Assembly: GCA_034387635.1 (NCBI GenBank) | Contig: JAOANU010000018.1 | Span: 372,001-436,000 of the forward strand | Direction: 5' to 3' | DNA length: 64,000 nucleotides | DNA from: Rhodosporidiobolus odoratus | Taxonomy: Eukaryota > Basidiomycota > Microbotryomycetes > Sporidiobolales > Sporidiobolaceae | Shown: one piece after another, positions 34,565-45,900 of the stretch | How positions within the stretch are numbered: position 1 is the stretch's first letter | Layout: each line of letters starts with the position of its first letter | The notes under the pieces: model-generated | What the model was told of the DNA's origin: nothing | The model's input: the letters and a program-made list of their open reading frames with translations, nothing else | Databases searched by the model: none | Program-made: the position numbers and the translations under genes

Positions 34565-36938
34565 CACAGCCATCTGGGCATAAAGACATGTTTACAGAAT
34601 GCCTTTAGACAAAGGAATGGAGAACAGATGGAGGTGTATTGTCCCTTTCAAGGCGCGCTATTGCCAACATCCACCTGAGCATGCAAAAAGTTGGTTCTGC
34701 AACAGGCAAGTTACAAAAACGATCACGGCGGGGTTCGAACCCGCGATTTCCGGCTCACGTCTGAGCTCGTGAAGCCCAGCCAAATCGGAGACCGACGTGC
34801 CGCCACTACACTACGCGACCTTGCATAGTCGACGGCATCAACAAAAACAACATATCGTATACTCAAGTAGACATGGCTCCGCGCCCTGTACAGCCCTCTA
34901 GAGCGCCAAGCAATTGTAGAAGACTATACCTAGTGTGACCATCGTCTTCTGACACAACTGGCCATGGCCATGCATTGTAAAACCACTCTCCGTTGTTTGG
35001 CTGAATGTCTGCTTTCATATAAGCCTGATGTCAAGTAGTTTGGCCTTATCAACCCTCCCGGATGAATGAATGGGCTGATACACTCATCTCTGAGCAAGGT
35101 CAGTCAAAAGCCCAGGCATAACCTTGAACAGCTTTTTGGAATCCATTTGACCTGAGAAGGTCAACCCAACTGGAATGATTCGACCTCGCACCTTCACTCC
35201 TTCGCTTCTGAATCCTTCTTCTCTGTCCTTCCGCTAGATGATACTGGATTTGAGCTGTCCCATAGGCCTTCATTTTATCTTGCCTGTAGTCGCCAAGACC
35301 GGACGGAATAGATGATCTTTCAGCATGGGATGAGCTGTAGCAACTCCCCTTGTCTATCCTGTCTTTTTCTTTAGCGCTCTACAACCCCTTCTATCTAGTC
35401 CTACGGAATACACCCGCATCATTGTCTGTTGGTTTCTGTCCGCCCTCGCCTTCGCGCAGGCATCCTTCCATCCGACTCCCTTGCAAGTAACCTGTCCTTG
35501 CCGACTGGCTTGAAGACGGTGCTCCTTGCACCAACCTTTTAATTTCCCATAAATGCAGCTGCTCTTTGTTCATCGTTCAACAGCATCTCGCATTCCAGTC
35601 AGGTTCTCAATGATAACAACTGGCTGGGCATAAACCTGTATTGGCGTGAAGGTGAGGTAAAGAGTACATCTGACCTGGAACAGGCAAGAAACAGGGATCT
35701 TCGAGAACGGATGCATCTCAGGGGATAGTGGAGATTTCGATTTGGCGAACTATCGGTAACTACGACTCCCCAGAAACAGGCTATATTCCCGGTCCCTAAA
35801 TCGAGACAGCTGAGCTACTTCAACTGACTGTTCATTTCTAGCTCCCTTTGCTCACTGCGACAGCTTATGATCCCTTAGGGAACACTTCAAAGACCTGCCA
35901 GACATGTGCACGGCTTGTAATCGAAGGTGATTAGAGTTTGAGTGAATCTGCGGGTGAGAAGCCAAGGTTAAGGCCTCACTCCCCTACTCTCCCTAATCTC
36001 TTCCACCCCTGTTCTTCCATATGTCATGCCTGTCATTTGCTCCACCTGCTCCCCTGAGCCCCCAACATGCTGTGAAGGTCCCGGGTATACTTGAACCAGT
36101 GTGCCAAGTCTCCTCCTACCATGCCTGTAGTGTCGCAGATTGTTTAAAATGTCAAGCTGTGAGTAAAACTGGAGCTGTTCTGCATTATCCAGGTTGTGGA
36201 AACACAAATGTGAGGAACCCGCCAAACCCGCCAAACCCGCCAAGCTGATTGCTTCCGCATAGGCGGCCTGTTGTAGTGCAACATGCTTCTGTTCATGCTG
36301 AGACCACTTGGCTACACAGCTCGCTACGCTCAGGACGTGCAGCGTAGCAGTGAGGTGTTCACGTTCTGGAATATCCTTCCCCAGCTGCAGCACTTTGTTC
36401 TAAAGCTCTGGAACTAGGCTCAGCTCACATTGGCAAAGGGTGAAACAGCCCAGGGCAGCTTGAGAGACTGCACACAGACTGCGCAGAATCAGGCCTCATA
36501 GCTGTGCACTTCTTATGTGGTGCCCCTTTCTTTACCCTGACATGTCATTAGTTATTGCTCTGCAGAGTTGGAACTGAAACAGCTTTGGATCCAGAGTGTA
36601 CAGCTGCAATCAAAACAGAGTAGTGCATGCTGGCTCGCTACACGAGAGGCCCGGTCCAAGGATACTACCGGATTGTTCCTTCTTGCTTTCCTTGTCAGCA
36701 ACGGTTCCTTACGAGTGTTGCCATAGACTCTCAAACGTGGACATTGTTCCCACCATCTGGTTTTCTTATGGTCCTCGTGTATGTATCTAAGAGATACTCT
36801 ACTGCATTTTGAACAACTGATTAATAGCAGAATTGCCTGTCCAGTTTGCATTTCTTCGTGCTCCTTTTCCACTTTCAAGTGTTGCACTACATGTCACATA
36901 TTTGTGGGGGTCTGTCCTGCCTTCCTTGTGGTCACTAA
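34565..36938. other. AT-richer gene-free DNA between the TIR element and right repeat
   Basis: About 2.4 kb with no recognisable host gene other than the tRNA. Frames are short. One minus-strand frame at 35968-36393 looks weakly protein-like but contains the translated 9-mer repeat CCGCCAAAC (three units near 36220-36242). Base composition is clearly less GC-rich than the flanking genes. No transposase or RT motif seen. Confidence 0.5.
34720..34820 (-). tRNA. tRNA-Arg(CCG) with a 29 nt intron
   Basis: On the minus strand, a 7 bp acceptor stem GGTCGCG/CGTGATC (two G-T pairs) encloses a D arm (GTGTAGTGGCGGCAC), an anticodon stem TCGGT/GCCGG, the anticodon loop CTCCGA+A with anticodon CCG, variable loop AAATC and T arm GCGGG-TTCGAAC-CCCGC. 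The discriminator is G, followed at once by TTTTT, a Pol III terminator. An intron of about 29 nt sits after position 37, the canonical place. All arms fold, so it appears functional although it lies inside the repeat zone. The CCG reading rests on the stem pairing. Confidence 0.85.
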
Positions 36939-37669
36939 CTAGGGACCTCTAGTGGAAGAAAAAAGAAGAAGTACCTGGTTACCTCGCCTTGGCCTCTTGA
37001 TGTAACTCTGTGCATGTCAGCCATGATTATCAGTTGGTGTGAATAGCACTTGGGCTATGATGAGGGAGCGAGGGAACAAGACAAAAAAAAATTGTGTCCG
37101 TAGACAACCTTTCTGACTGCATGTGTCATCCTTGTGCAGGGGCCATGCTGTAGAAGGGATTAGATATGTGTTAGGACCAAAGCTAGGTAGAAGATTGTTT
37201 GTCAAAGTTTAAGAGAATGAAGTGTACCTAATCTTCTCTGTATCGTTCCAATTTTAAGTATATCATAGTCCGAAGACTAGATAACTAGGCCACGTGCAAA
37301 GATGTGTTAGTCTAGTGTCCAGTTTCAACGCATTTTTGGAAAGTAGGGCACAATTCTGATGTCAGCACCAGTCTCAGCTGAAGGGTAAGACGCTGCACCA
37401 TGTCTACACATGGCAAATGAGACCGATGCATGCAGCGAGAAGTGCAAATGCAAGACCCTGAGATGCAGTATATCACAGCATAGACGTCAAAGGGAGGTTG
37501 CACACAGGTACAGTTTGTGCGGTTCTGAGCACGAACGAGCAACAGGGTCTGGAGGAGATGTGCAGATTGTGCTTCACTTTCACTGCAGAGTAGAGCTGCT
37601 TTGCAATGCGAGTTGCCTGCTCAAGAAGTACCTGTGCACCATGTCGAGACCTCCCCAACGGGCTTGGCA
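36939..37669 (-). repeat. 731 bp inverted repeat, right copy
   Basis: Reverse complement of 26046-26776, equal in length and nearly identical. Beyond its inner end (CTAG, then TTAGTGACC) and its outer end (TGCCAAG preceded by GATATCCG on the minus strand) the two copies share no sequence. Confidence 0.9.
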
Positions 37670-38647
37670 CGGATATCTTCTGGCTGCTGGCTCACGGCAG
37701 AAGTCTTGGCAGAGCTATACACAGCAATACACTCTTGCTGGAAAGCACACAGTAAAGCACGGACGAGGAGACACAAATGCATAGCAAAAGCCTCACTTGA
37801 GAAGGTCGGCCGAAAGGGGTGTCTACTGTGTCTGGCGATCTGCACTTCGTGGATGGCTGTCACACTCCTTGGCTACTTGCTGTGTAGCTTTCCTGGTATC
37901 ATACAGCTCAGCTCTCCAGCTGCCATGCATCGTATGTCTATGTGAACGTTGGGCAACAGTCTTTTGGGCTTTATCTAACCCGACCTTTCCCTGCAGAGCT
38001 AGTTCTACATCACAGCCGTATTTGTGATGATGCATCGGAACCACTTAGCAAGACCAAGTGGCTAGCTCATTTCTCTGCCCGGCTGAACTGTTTCTTGCCT
38101 CTCATCTCTTTGTATGTATACTGTACTCAGAATCACCTTGCAAAAGCACGAGCTGTACAACTGACCTGTATGTCAACGAGTGCTGCACGAGATATTTGCC
38201 CTTGAACTGGTAACACTGTATAGGTGGTGTAGTGGGAGGAACTGCTAGTGATTTTTAACCTTGTCAATGCTGATGAAACCCCTTGGACCGCCATGGCAGC
38301 TGTTAGCCGCTATCAATCGGAACACACGTGTCATGTGGCCACATTGCACATGACATTGCACAAATAGAGCGAGGCTTTCTCCGACATCGAAGGCGAAGGC
38401 AACCCAAGCAACCGCGACGTGCGAAGGCCGCCAGAAAAACACGCAGTTTCACGTGTTTTGCGTCGCGTTTTTTGGGAAAGAAAAAGTTTGAACGAGCGAA
38501 GGGCGAGGAAGGATTTCCGTCGCCCCACCCGACCTCTCGCCCGAAGGCCCGAAGGTTCGTTCGCGCCATTCTTGTTCCTTCTGTCGACTCATACCAACCA
38601 ACTTGCTACGGCCTGTCCGGTTTTCTCCTCTCTGCGCAATCATCATC
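37670..38647. other. Gene-free right flank of the repeat zone
   Basis: About 980 bp with no credible coding frame. GC content rises again after about 38380, where the promoter of the next gene begins. Confidence 0.5.
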
Positions 38648-39169
38648 ATGTCCGCTTCCCTCGCCCGGACCGTCTTCAAGCCCACGCCCACCACCTCGAC
38701 GCGGTCCGCCGTCTCCGCTTGCCCCGCTCAGCGCCTCCTCTCCCTCTCACCACGCCCTGCCAGCGTGTCAGCGCGAACAGCAAACGCTATCGCACACTTC
38801 ACCGTCGGAGCTGCCCTGGCCGCATCCGCTGTGAGCCTTACTTCCCCCTCTCATACCAAGTCCGGATGAGATGCTGACTCCGCGCCTTCTCACTAGGTTT
38901 CGCTCGCCAAGCAACCAGATTCCCTCTTATTCGATCACCCTCCTCGCTCCGCCATCTCATGGGTCCCAGCGCGCCACCTCGCCGTACGAGAGCTCCACAC
39001 CGCTTCCCCCACTTCTGCCTCAACTCCGTCGTTCCGGCCCGCACCCACACCTAACACTACCCTCTCTTCGTCCGCTTCACGGACCACCGTCACCACCGCT
39101 ATAGTCGGATCCGAGTCCGTCAGCAATGAGACGCGGCTAGCGGGGATCATCGGCCGAAGACACGCATGA
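38648..39169 (+). CDS. Small hypothetical protein, possibly mitochondrial
   Basis: Two exons (38648-38830 and 38897-39169, in phase 0) separated by a 66 nt intron with GTGAGC, CTGAC and CACTAG signals give 151 residues. The N-terminus MSASLARTVFKPTPTTSTRS is basic and hydroxylated without acidic residues, consistent with a mitochondrial presequence. A short Ala-rich hydrophobic stretch (TVGAALAASAVSLA) follows. The C-terminal half is Ser/Thr/Pro-rich and ends LAGIIGRRHA. No family recognised. First gene to the right of the repeat zone. Confidence 0.5.
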
Positions 39170-39572
39170 AGAAGCGAGGACGGATGTACATAGCTGGCGC
39201 TAGCAGAGTCCCCATGTTGTAGTTGTACGTAGTCACTATGGTCCTGCCTATCCCGTCCACCAACTCGACCATAGCCCGCTGTACACCTTCGTTTTTCAAC
39301 ATTTACCCTAGTAATACTTGTTCCCTTCTGTCTTGCGGGCGCGTCTCGCTTTCTGTACCGCATTGGCATACTATTCAGCGTCTCAAGCACTAGTTGACCA
39401 CAGATCAAGCAGTGGAGCTTACAGTGTGCCGAGAAACCGTTGGGAAAGAGGCGCACCTGCCGAAGCTAACTCCGCCGACCGGGCGAGTTTCGCTGGCTAA
39501 TCTTCTTACAGCCAGCTTTATCGTCAATCCTTGCTCCGCACTCGCTCTCTCCCTCTCTTCCAACTCATCGGA
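39170..39572. other. Intergenic region
   Basis: 403 bp between two plus-strand genes. Nothing gene-like is seen; probably the 3' end of the upstream gene and the promoter of the dioxygenase. Confidence 0.4.
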
Positions 39573-41706
39573 ATGTCGCACGCTGTCCAGGTGCGAGCCA
39601 AGCGCCTTCCATACTCTTTCACCTGTGCGATCGACAACGCTTCTTTGCCTTGACCAGCTCGCAAGTCTTCGTGTGACCCCGCTCGAGCACGATCCAAAGG
39701 TCACCAAGGTCGACTTCGGTGCTATCGCAGAAGGAGTCGATCTGAACGATGTTGACCGTAAGTCGTTTCCCAGCGTTTCCGCTCTGTCTTTTTTCTCCCT
39801 ACCTTTCCTAGTCCGTTCGCTGACTGTTGTTGCTTTTCTGCCTCTCTGTCCCCGCGATGCCGTCCGATCACACTGAATATCGGCACTAATCAGCGGAAAC
39901 CTTCGTCGAGATTCGCAAGGCCGTCCTCACTCACAGGCTCCTGATCTTCAAGGGTCAAGAGAAGCTTCATCCCGCCAACCAGCTCAAGTTTGTACAACGA
40001 TTTTCGCCAGGTTCGAAGAACTTCTCCCATGCACTCGATCCAAACTACCTGAAGCGTCGAGGTGTGAGTCGTAATTCATCCTTGCCCGCTGCGAGTTCGA
40101 GTTGCCCTGCCTGTTTCTGCCTTTCCTGACTAAAGACCCTCGCTCTTAACAGAACGGCGGTGCCACTATTCCTGGTGTACCTCAATGTCAGGTACTCGGC
40201 TACGGCCATATCCCTCCAGGGCACTATGGTCTGCCCGACGATGTCACCATTGCGAGGCAAGATCATCGTAAGATGAGTAAGCAACCCCTAAGCGAGGAGG
40301 AACTGGAGAAAGGCTATACGCGCATGATGCAGCTACGTAAGAAGCTTCTCGTCCTGCCTTTGTACCATTCATTCACAGCTTGCCTTCGCAGAGTACTTCT
40401 CTCGCCGACCTATTTCCCCCTCGCTACAAGCTGTGTTGACCATTTTGTCTGCAGCTTCGACGGCGCACTGTACTCAGTAGGTATCTCTCTGCAGACTCAG
40501 ATATTTAGACCATCAGAGCCGCTCTACACACAACGGGCCTGACTCGATTCTCTGGCAGATTCCTCCGCCTTTCGTCGGTTCCCTCCTTGCAATTCATACC
40601 CCGAAAGGGGAAGACCTGACTCTCACGTTCGACAATCGTAACGGTCGAGGCGAGAAGAAGATTGCGCCGGGTTCAACTGCGTGTAGGCTGTTTCTACTTC
40701 TTTCTTCTTCCGGACATTCACTGGAATTGCTTTTTCATTCAGATTTCAGCGCTGCCCAAGCTTACGGCCTACTCACAGAAGAGCAGAGGACAATTGCCAA
40801 CCACTCCTCTGTTACTTATGCGCCACACGCCTTGTAAGTATCTCTCGATGTCGAACCTCGCTTTCCGCCAACCTGACTCATGTCAATCGCCGTGCCCTTA
40901 TGCAGCACCTGGATAGCTCAGACCAAATTCACCAGCGACGGCTCATCCATCGTCACCGAGGGCAAGGAAGTTCCGCTGGACGACCTCCCGGCGTGGGAGG
41001 AGGAAAAGCTGAAAACTATGCCGATGGTCTGGGTCAATCCTCTGGTACGCCTCGAACCCCTTTCTACAGCAGCTATACTGTCTCCTTCGACCGTCAACTT
41101 CCATTCTGGGCTCACCCTCTCCTTGCTACCGCATCTCATCAGAACGGTGAGAAGAGCCTGATGGTACATGGTCAATGCGCCTTGAGGGTTCACATCAAGC
41201 GAGCGCCTGACGATGCGTGTAAGACTCTTGAAGACCTGGCAGAAGTCCGAGCGTTCTTGCAAGAGTGCGTCTCGCCAGACCTGGCTGTCTTTGCTCCTCT
41301 CGACCTTCTCAATCCTGACTCTTTCGTTCCGTTCGTTCTACAAGATACCAGCTTCCTATCCTTAAGCCTGAGTATGTATACGCGCACAATCACCAAGAAG
41401 GCGATCTTGCAGTCTGGTACAACCAGGGAATGTGGTGCGCTACTGTTCCTTACCGCTCTGCCTCGCAGTCTCCTGCCTCCATATCCTCATCCCGATGGTT
41501 GACGCTCACTTCCTTCGGCAGGCATTCTATCACCGAGTTCCCTGAGAGCTGCGGGCGCCGCATCATGCATCAGGTACGCTTTTTCTCTAATTGTTCGACC
41601 AATTTGGCGGAAGCTCGTTGCTTACTTGCGCTTTCAGGTCAACCTCGGTCATAATGTCGACCCGCAACTCATCCCGCTCGACGATGGCGGGTTGGTACAC
41701 GAGTAG
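39573..41706 (+). CDS. TauD/TfdA-family Fe(II)/2-oxoglutarate dioxygenase
   Basis: Resembles fungal TauD-type enzymes such as the xanthine dioxygenase XanA. Exon 1 is MSHAVQ (39573-39590); later exons read LASLRVTPLEHDPKVTKVDF, FVEIRKAVLTHRLLIFKGQE, LKFVQRFSPGSKNFSHALDP, QVLGYGHIPPGHYGLPDDVT, FDGALYS, PPPFVGSLLAIHTPKGEDLT, WIAQTKFTSDGSSIVTEGKE, GQCALRVHIKRAPDD and ITEFPESCGRRIMHQVNLGH. It ends at a TAG at 41704-41706 (LDDGGLVHE). The FDGALY block corresponds to the WHxDxALY metal-site motif, but exon joining around 40336-40455 is unclear and I could not place the His of HxD. Substrate unknown. Ten or more short introns. Confidence 0.7.
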
Positions 41707-41975
41707 ACGAAGAAGAAGGGGTGCCAGGAATGGTCAGTCAGGTTGGGAAAGGACGTCGCACCGGGTCACCGTTCCTCTGCGGTACGCTCTCGGCCGCATG
41801 GCGATGTCTGCTGTAAAGCTGATGTACTTCTGTCGACTGTAAACTGGCTGTCAAGACCGAAGGCCTTGCTACAGAGAGTACCGAGTCTCGCAGATCCTGC
41901 GCGTCAGGTAGTTAACCTCGCACGGCGTCCGCGCCCCTGATCACGCGGTCAGTGATGGAAGCGTCGCATGTACCC

Positions 41976-42875
41976 TCAAGAGCCGTTGTCCTGAAGGTTG
42001 ATCACCCGGTAAGGCGTGCTGGTCGCCTCAAACCGTTCGATCATCTGGGCTAGACGCTGAACCTTAAGCAGGGTATCATGCAGCGCCTTCCGTTTTTGAG
42101 GAGCGACGGGCGGTGGAGACTGTGAGGCCGGAGGGCACAGCGTGATGAATCGAGGTGAGCAGCTGTATTGGTGATGAGCATGGCACAACGCTGGATTCCT
42201 GAAGGGAGGAAACCGTTTTACACCCCGAGTCGCCCGTGTTAGATGCCGCGTGCAGCGTTGATCTCGGGTACTCCAGCAGTCATCTTGACAGCGTGAGAGG
42301 CGAGTTGACGTCGAGTCGAGCTTGTCATCGTACGTCATTGCTGTAAAAGGGAAATACATATTGCTAGCGGGTTTGGTCTCGGAACAATATTGTGACCGAT
42401 CGCCTGCCGACGTCGAGTAGAGTTCGTAGCCAACTGTGTATTGCGCCTCTTCTGCTGCCACGGGCGTAGGAGGTTAACGATGTCGATGATATAGCTGTCG
42501 GAGCGGACAAGGTTCATGCTGGCAATGGTAAGATGCGCGGCTAGCCTGGAACCAGATTGCGAGGGGAGGGCGGCTGTTTACGAACCGCACTGATTAACGT
42601 TGCGGCTCCTTGACGCCTGCGGACATCGAGACCCGAATCGACGGCACGTCGTCGACAGTAGTACTCGAAGGCGGATCCTGGCGCGGCAGATACATCAGAG
42701 AGTCTCGACGGTAGCGGTATCTGGAACAGGGATGGTCCAGCAGCTTCGCGGTGCTTCTGCCACTCAAGTCAGAGCAGTGAAGGGGAAAGAGATCTTCATC
42801 AGTTGAACCGCTCACGACGAGGGTCAATTTGCATTCCTCGCACAACTGATAACCGCTAGTTGACCCCTGAGACAC
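41976..42875 (-). CDS. Unknown protein, several exons
   Basis: A plausible start at 42875 (MSQGSTSGYQLCEECKLTLV) is followed by an intron with GTGAGC...GGCAG and an exon with FQIPLPSRLSDVSAAPGSAF. The 3' part is a long open exon running from about 42430 to the stop at 41976, with YTVGYELYSTSAGDRSQYCS, SNMYFPFTAMTYDDKLDSTS, a Cys/His-containing central part, and a helical C-terminus (HDTLLKVQRLAQMIERFEA) ending INLQDNGS. The join between the two parts is unresolved; another good-looking frame (MNLVRSDSYIIDIVNLLRP) lies in between. No domain recognised. Divergent from TRS120, with less than 100 bp between the proposed starts. Confidence 0.4.
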
Positions 42876-42969
42876 CTAGCTACTGCCCTGTCGACCCGCA
42901 CATCCCTCCTCGACCTTACCCTGACCCGTCACTCACTTTCCCTCAACTTCCCTCACCCCCACCAACATC

Positions 42970-45900
42970 CTGGATTCTCTCAACTCGTTCATACAACCTG
43001 CGAGGATACAAATACTCCTCGTACCCGTTCATCCCATCAAGCGAGTCAAGTTCGACCACCATGTTCACCAGATAAGCCGCTTCGAGCGCATCCCTCTCGC
43101 CGACGTGCCCCCGGACCGAAGAGGCGAACGAGGTACGTCTTTCACGCCTCCTCGAGCCTGTGGAAGGTGCCTTTAGAAGACAGCACAGACGTTGGCGGGC
43201 GTTCTGGCGCAACAGGCCCAGGGAAACAGCCATGTGAGGGAGAGCACGAGGGTTCTCTCGTCGAACACTAGCCGAGAGCAGCGCGCAAAGAGCTCGGCTG
43301 ACAACTCGTTCTTTCCCACAGCCGTCTTCTCTTCCAGTCCGGCTACCACAGGCAACCTCCTCTTCGGATACCTGACTCCTGCCACCTACGCCCCGCAATA
43401 TTCCCTCACTTTTCTCTCCGACCTGCAAACCCATCGCCGCGTTCAAGGCATCATCGGCATCCTCGATGCGTCCGAGGACACCAACACATCGCTCGAGACA
43501 GCCTTGACAGCCTTTCAGGCCTCGCTGAAAGACCTGCCCAAGACCTTCGCAATCAAGGTTCTCGGTTTCAACCCGAGCGAGCAGCAGCTGGAAGAGGGCC
43601 GGAGACTGAAAGACGGAGAAGGTCTCATCATGGTGCCGGGTGCGGGAGATGTGAGCTTCTTTCTGAAGACGGTATTGGCGGATTTTGCCAGCGATGTCTT
43701 ATGGGAGTTTTCCAATATGGTGCGCTTTACCCTCTGCTCTCACGTTCAACAGGCAGGTACTCAAGCACTGGCCGTAGGCGGCACAACTCGAATCTCGGAC
43801 GTCTATACCAACCCCGCAAGAGACGCCCACTGGGCCCCTCGCCCACTCCACCTCAAACCCCCGCAGCAGCATTTCCTCTCTCGCCTCGCCACCGCCAAGC
43901 CGCCCGCTCTCTCCCGTGTCTGTCAACCCTCAACGACCCGTCAGCTTCTCTTCCTTCGGTACCGCACCTCCAGCACAGAGTCGAACTGGCTTTGGACACT
44001 GGGGCGGCAGCGGCCCTAGCGGGCATGTCGATGGCTACTCTCACAACGCAAATCCGGCCAATGTAGTAGCGTCACCTAGTCCACCACCAGGGTCGCAACT
44101 AGTTGACGCTCGAGCCCGGAAACGAGTCGCGGGAAGGGAGAAAAAGCTGATGGGCGACATGTGGCTGTTGGCGGGACGGCTGAACGAAGCAATCACCTGG
44201 TGAGCGCAAACCTCTCGACGCCCTTCCACTCCTTCCGGAGCTCCTACTGATCACAGTCCTTCGTAGCTACAACGAGGCGATCGCCCTGACGAAAGCCTGG
44301 CAAGATCAAGTTTGGCAAGCATCCGCCTTAGAAGGGCTCGCTGTTGCGCTCGTCATACAGGCGGCCTTGCCCAAGGGTGCACAAGGAACAGTAGGACTCT
44401 CTCCTGCCTCCTCTTTCAGTCGCGGTGCATCAGCTGACCTTGCCCTGCCACAGCGGCCGCCCTCTCAGCTCCCGTTTCGGAGCGACTCGCCCGCACCCCA
44501 GTTCCAGAATCCCGACGTCTCGTCCTTCCTCTCCGCCATACCTGATCGACTCTCTCAAGCTGTCTCATGCTATGAGAAATTGCTCACTCCGCTCAACCGC
44601 CCTTCCGATACGGCATCTGTCGACCCCGACCGGGCCCATCCTCTCATCTTCACCGAAGCATGCCTGCGCTGCGTCTACTTTCTACTTGCTGTATACGAAG
44701 CGCACGGAACCATGTCGAAGGCGCTCGAGCGCCTGTCTTCGCCAGCATCACCTTCGCCGTCTTCGACGTCCTTTCCTCCGCCGTGTAGCAGCGCCGATCA
44801 AGCCCGGCAGGCCCGCCTAGCCTCCCTGTCCCCCTCAAATACTGTCCCTCGCTCCTCGATTGCCGGCTGGCTTAATCAGGCCTACTCTCCCCATCTTGCC
44901 CTCCTTTCTCTACCGATCCGTTTGCGCCTCGTATCGGAGATCGCCACCCTGTACGGCCGAATAGGGTACCGAAGGAAGGAAGCGTTCGTGTTAAGGGAGC
45001 TAGCAGCACTTTGCGCTGAGGGCGTCGCGGTAAGAAATATCGAAGTCTTCCCTTCCGTTGCTCCACCTCATCCACCTTCCATAGCGGAGGAAGGAGAAGG
45101 AATCGACCCTCTTTCGCCTACAACTCTGTCACCAAACGGGAAAGGTCGACCGCATCCCTCTCGCCTTGCGAGCGGCAGTACAGTTCGCACCACCTTGAAT
45201 CCAGCCGGAAACGAGTCGATCGTGCGGATAACGGAAAAAGTGTGCGAGGCATTTGGGATCCAGGTCGCGCCACGGACGTTGGGGACAAGTAGGGAGGACA
45301 AGCGGAAGAGTCTGATTCAGGGTCGGACGCTGGAGATCATGGAGAGCGAAGTCGGCACGTTTGGGTGGCCGGGTCTTCAGGTGGGAGTGCTGAAAGATGC
45401 TATCAGCATAGCGGAAGCTTTGCCCGGTGCGCTCATCTCCTAGTCTCCAATCAACCTGTCACAGAACCGTATTGCTGACGTTACTCTGTTTTGCCGTTGC
45501 AGACTACCAAGCCGCCATCCGGTTTACCGTCACCGCCCTGCGCTCATTATCCGATACCATGCCGCCGCGCGAGCAGTACGAGTTGAGCCAGAACATACCG
45601 CGCATTTTCGCCGCCGCTACACGAAGAGGAGCAGCGTTCGAGCTGGAGTACTGGGGCCCGACGCAGCTTGTCATGAGTCTTGAGGTGGCGAAGTGCGCTT
45701 ACATCGTCCGCTACCGACCGCACCCTGCTGATTCGATCTTCTCCCTGCCAGGCTCTCGCAAAATCGCATTCCCGTCGAACACGCACTTCGAGACGCCGCC
45801 GACGTGGAAGGCGCAGGACCTACCGCAACCCGCAACCCGTTTCTCTACGACCCCCGGAAACGACCACAAGCGGCCAAGACCCGACCATCGCTCGTGCAGA

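Noticed and set aside
36220..36242. Three-unit 9 bp tandem repeat
   Set aside because: Too short to be a minisatellite or CRISPR-like array; noted only.
35968..36393. 141-codon minus-strand ORF in the gene-free core
   Set aside because: Includes translation of the short tandem repeat CCGCCAAAC and shows no known domain; probably chance.
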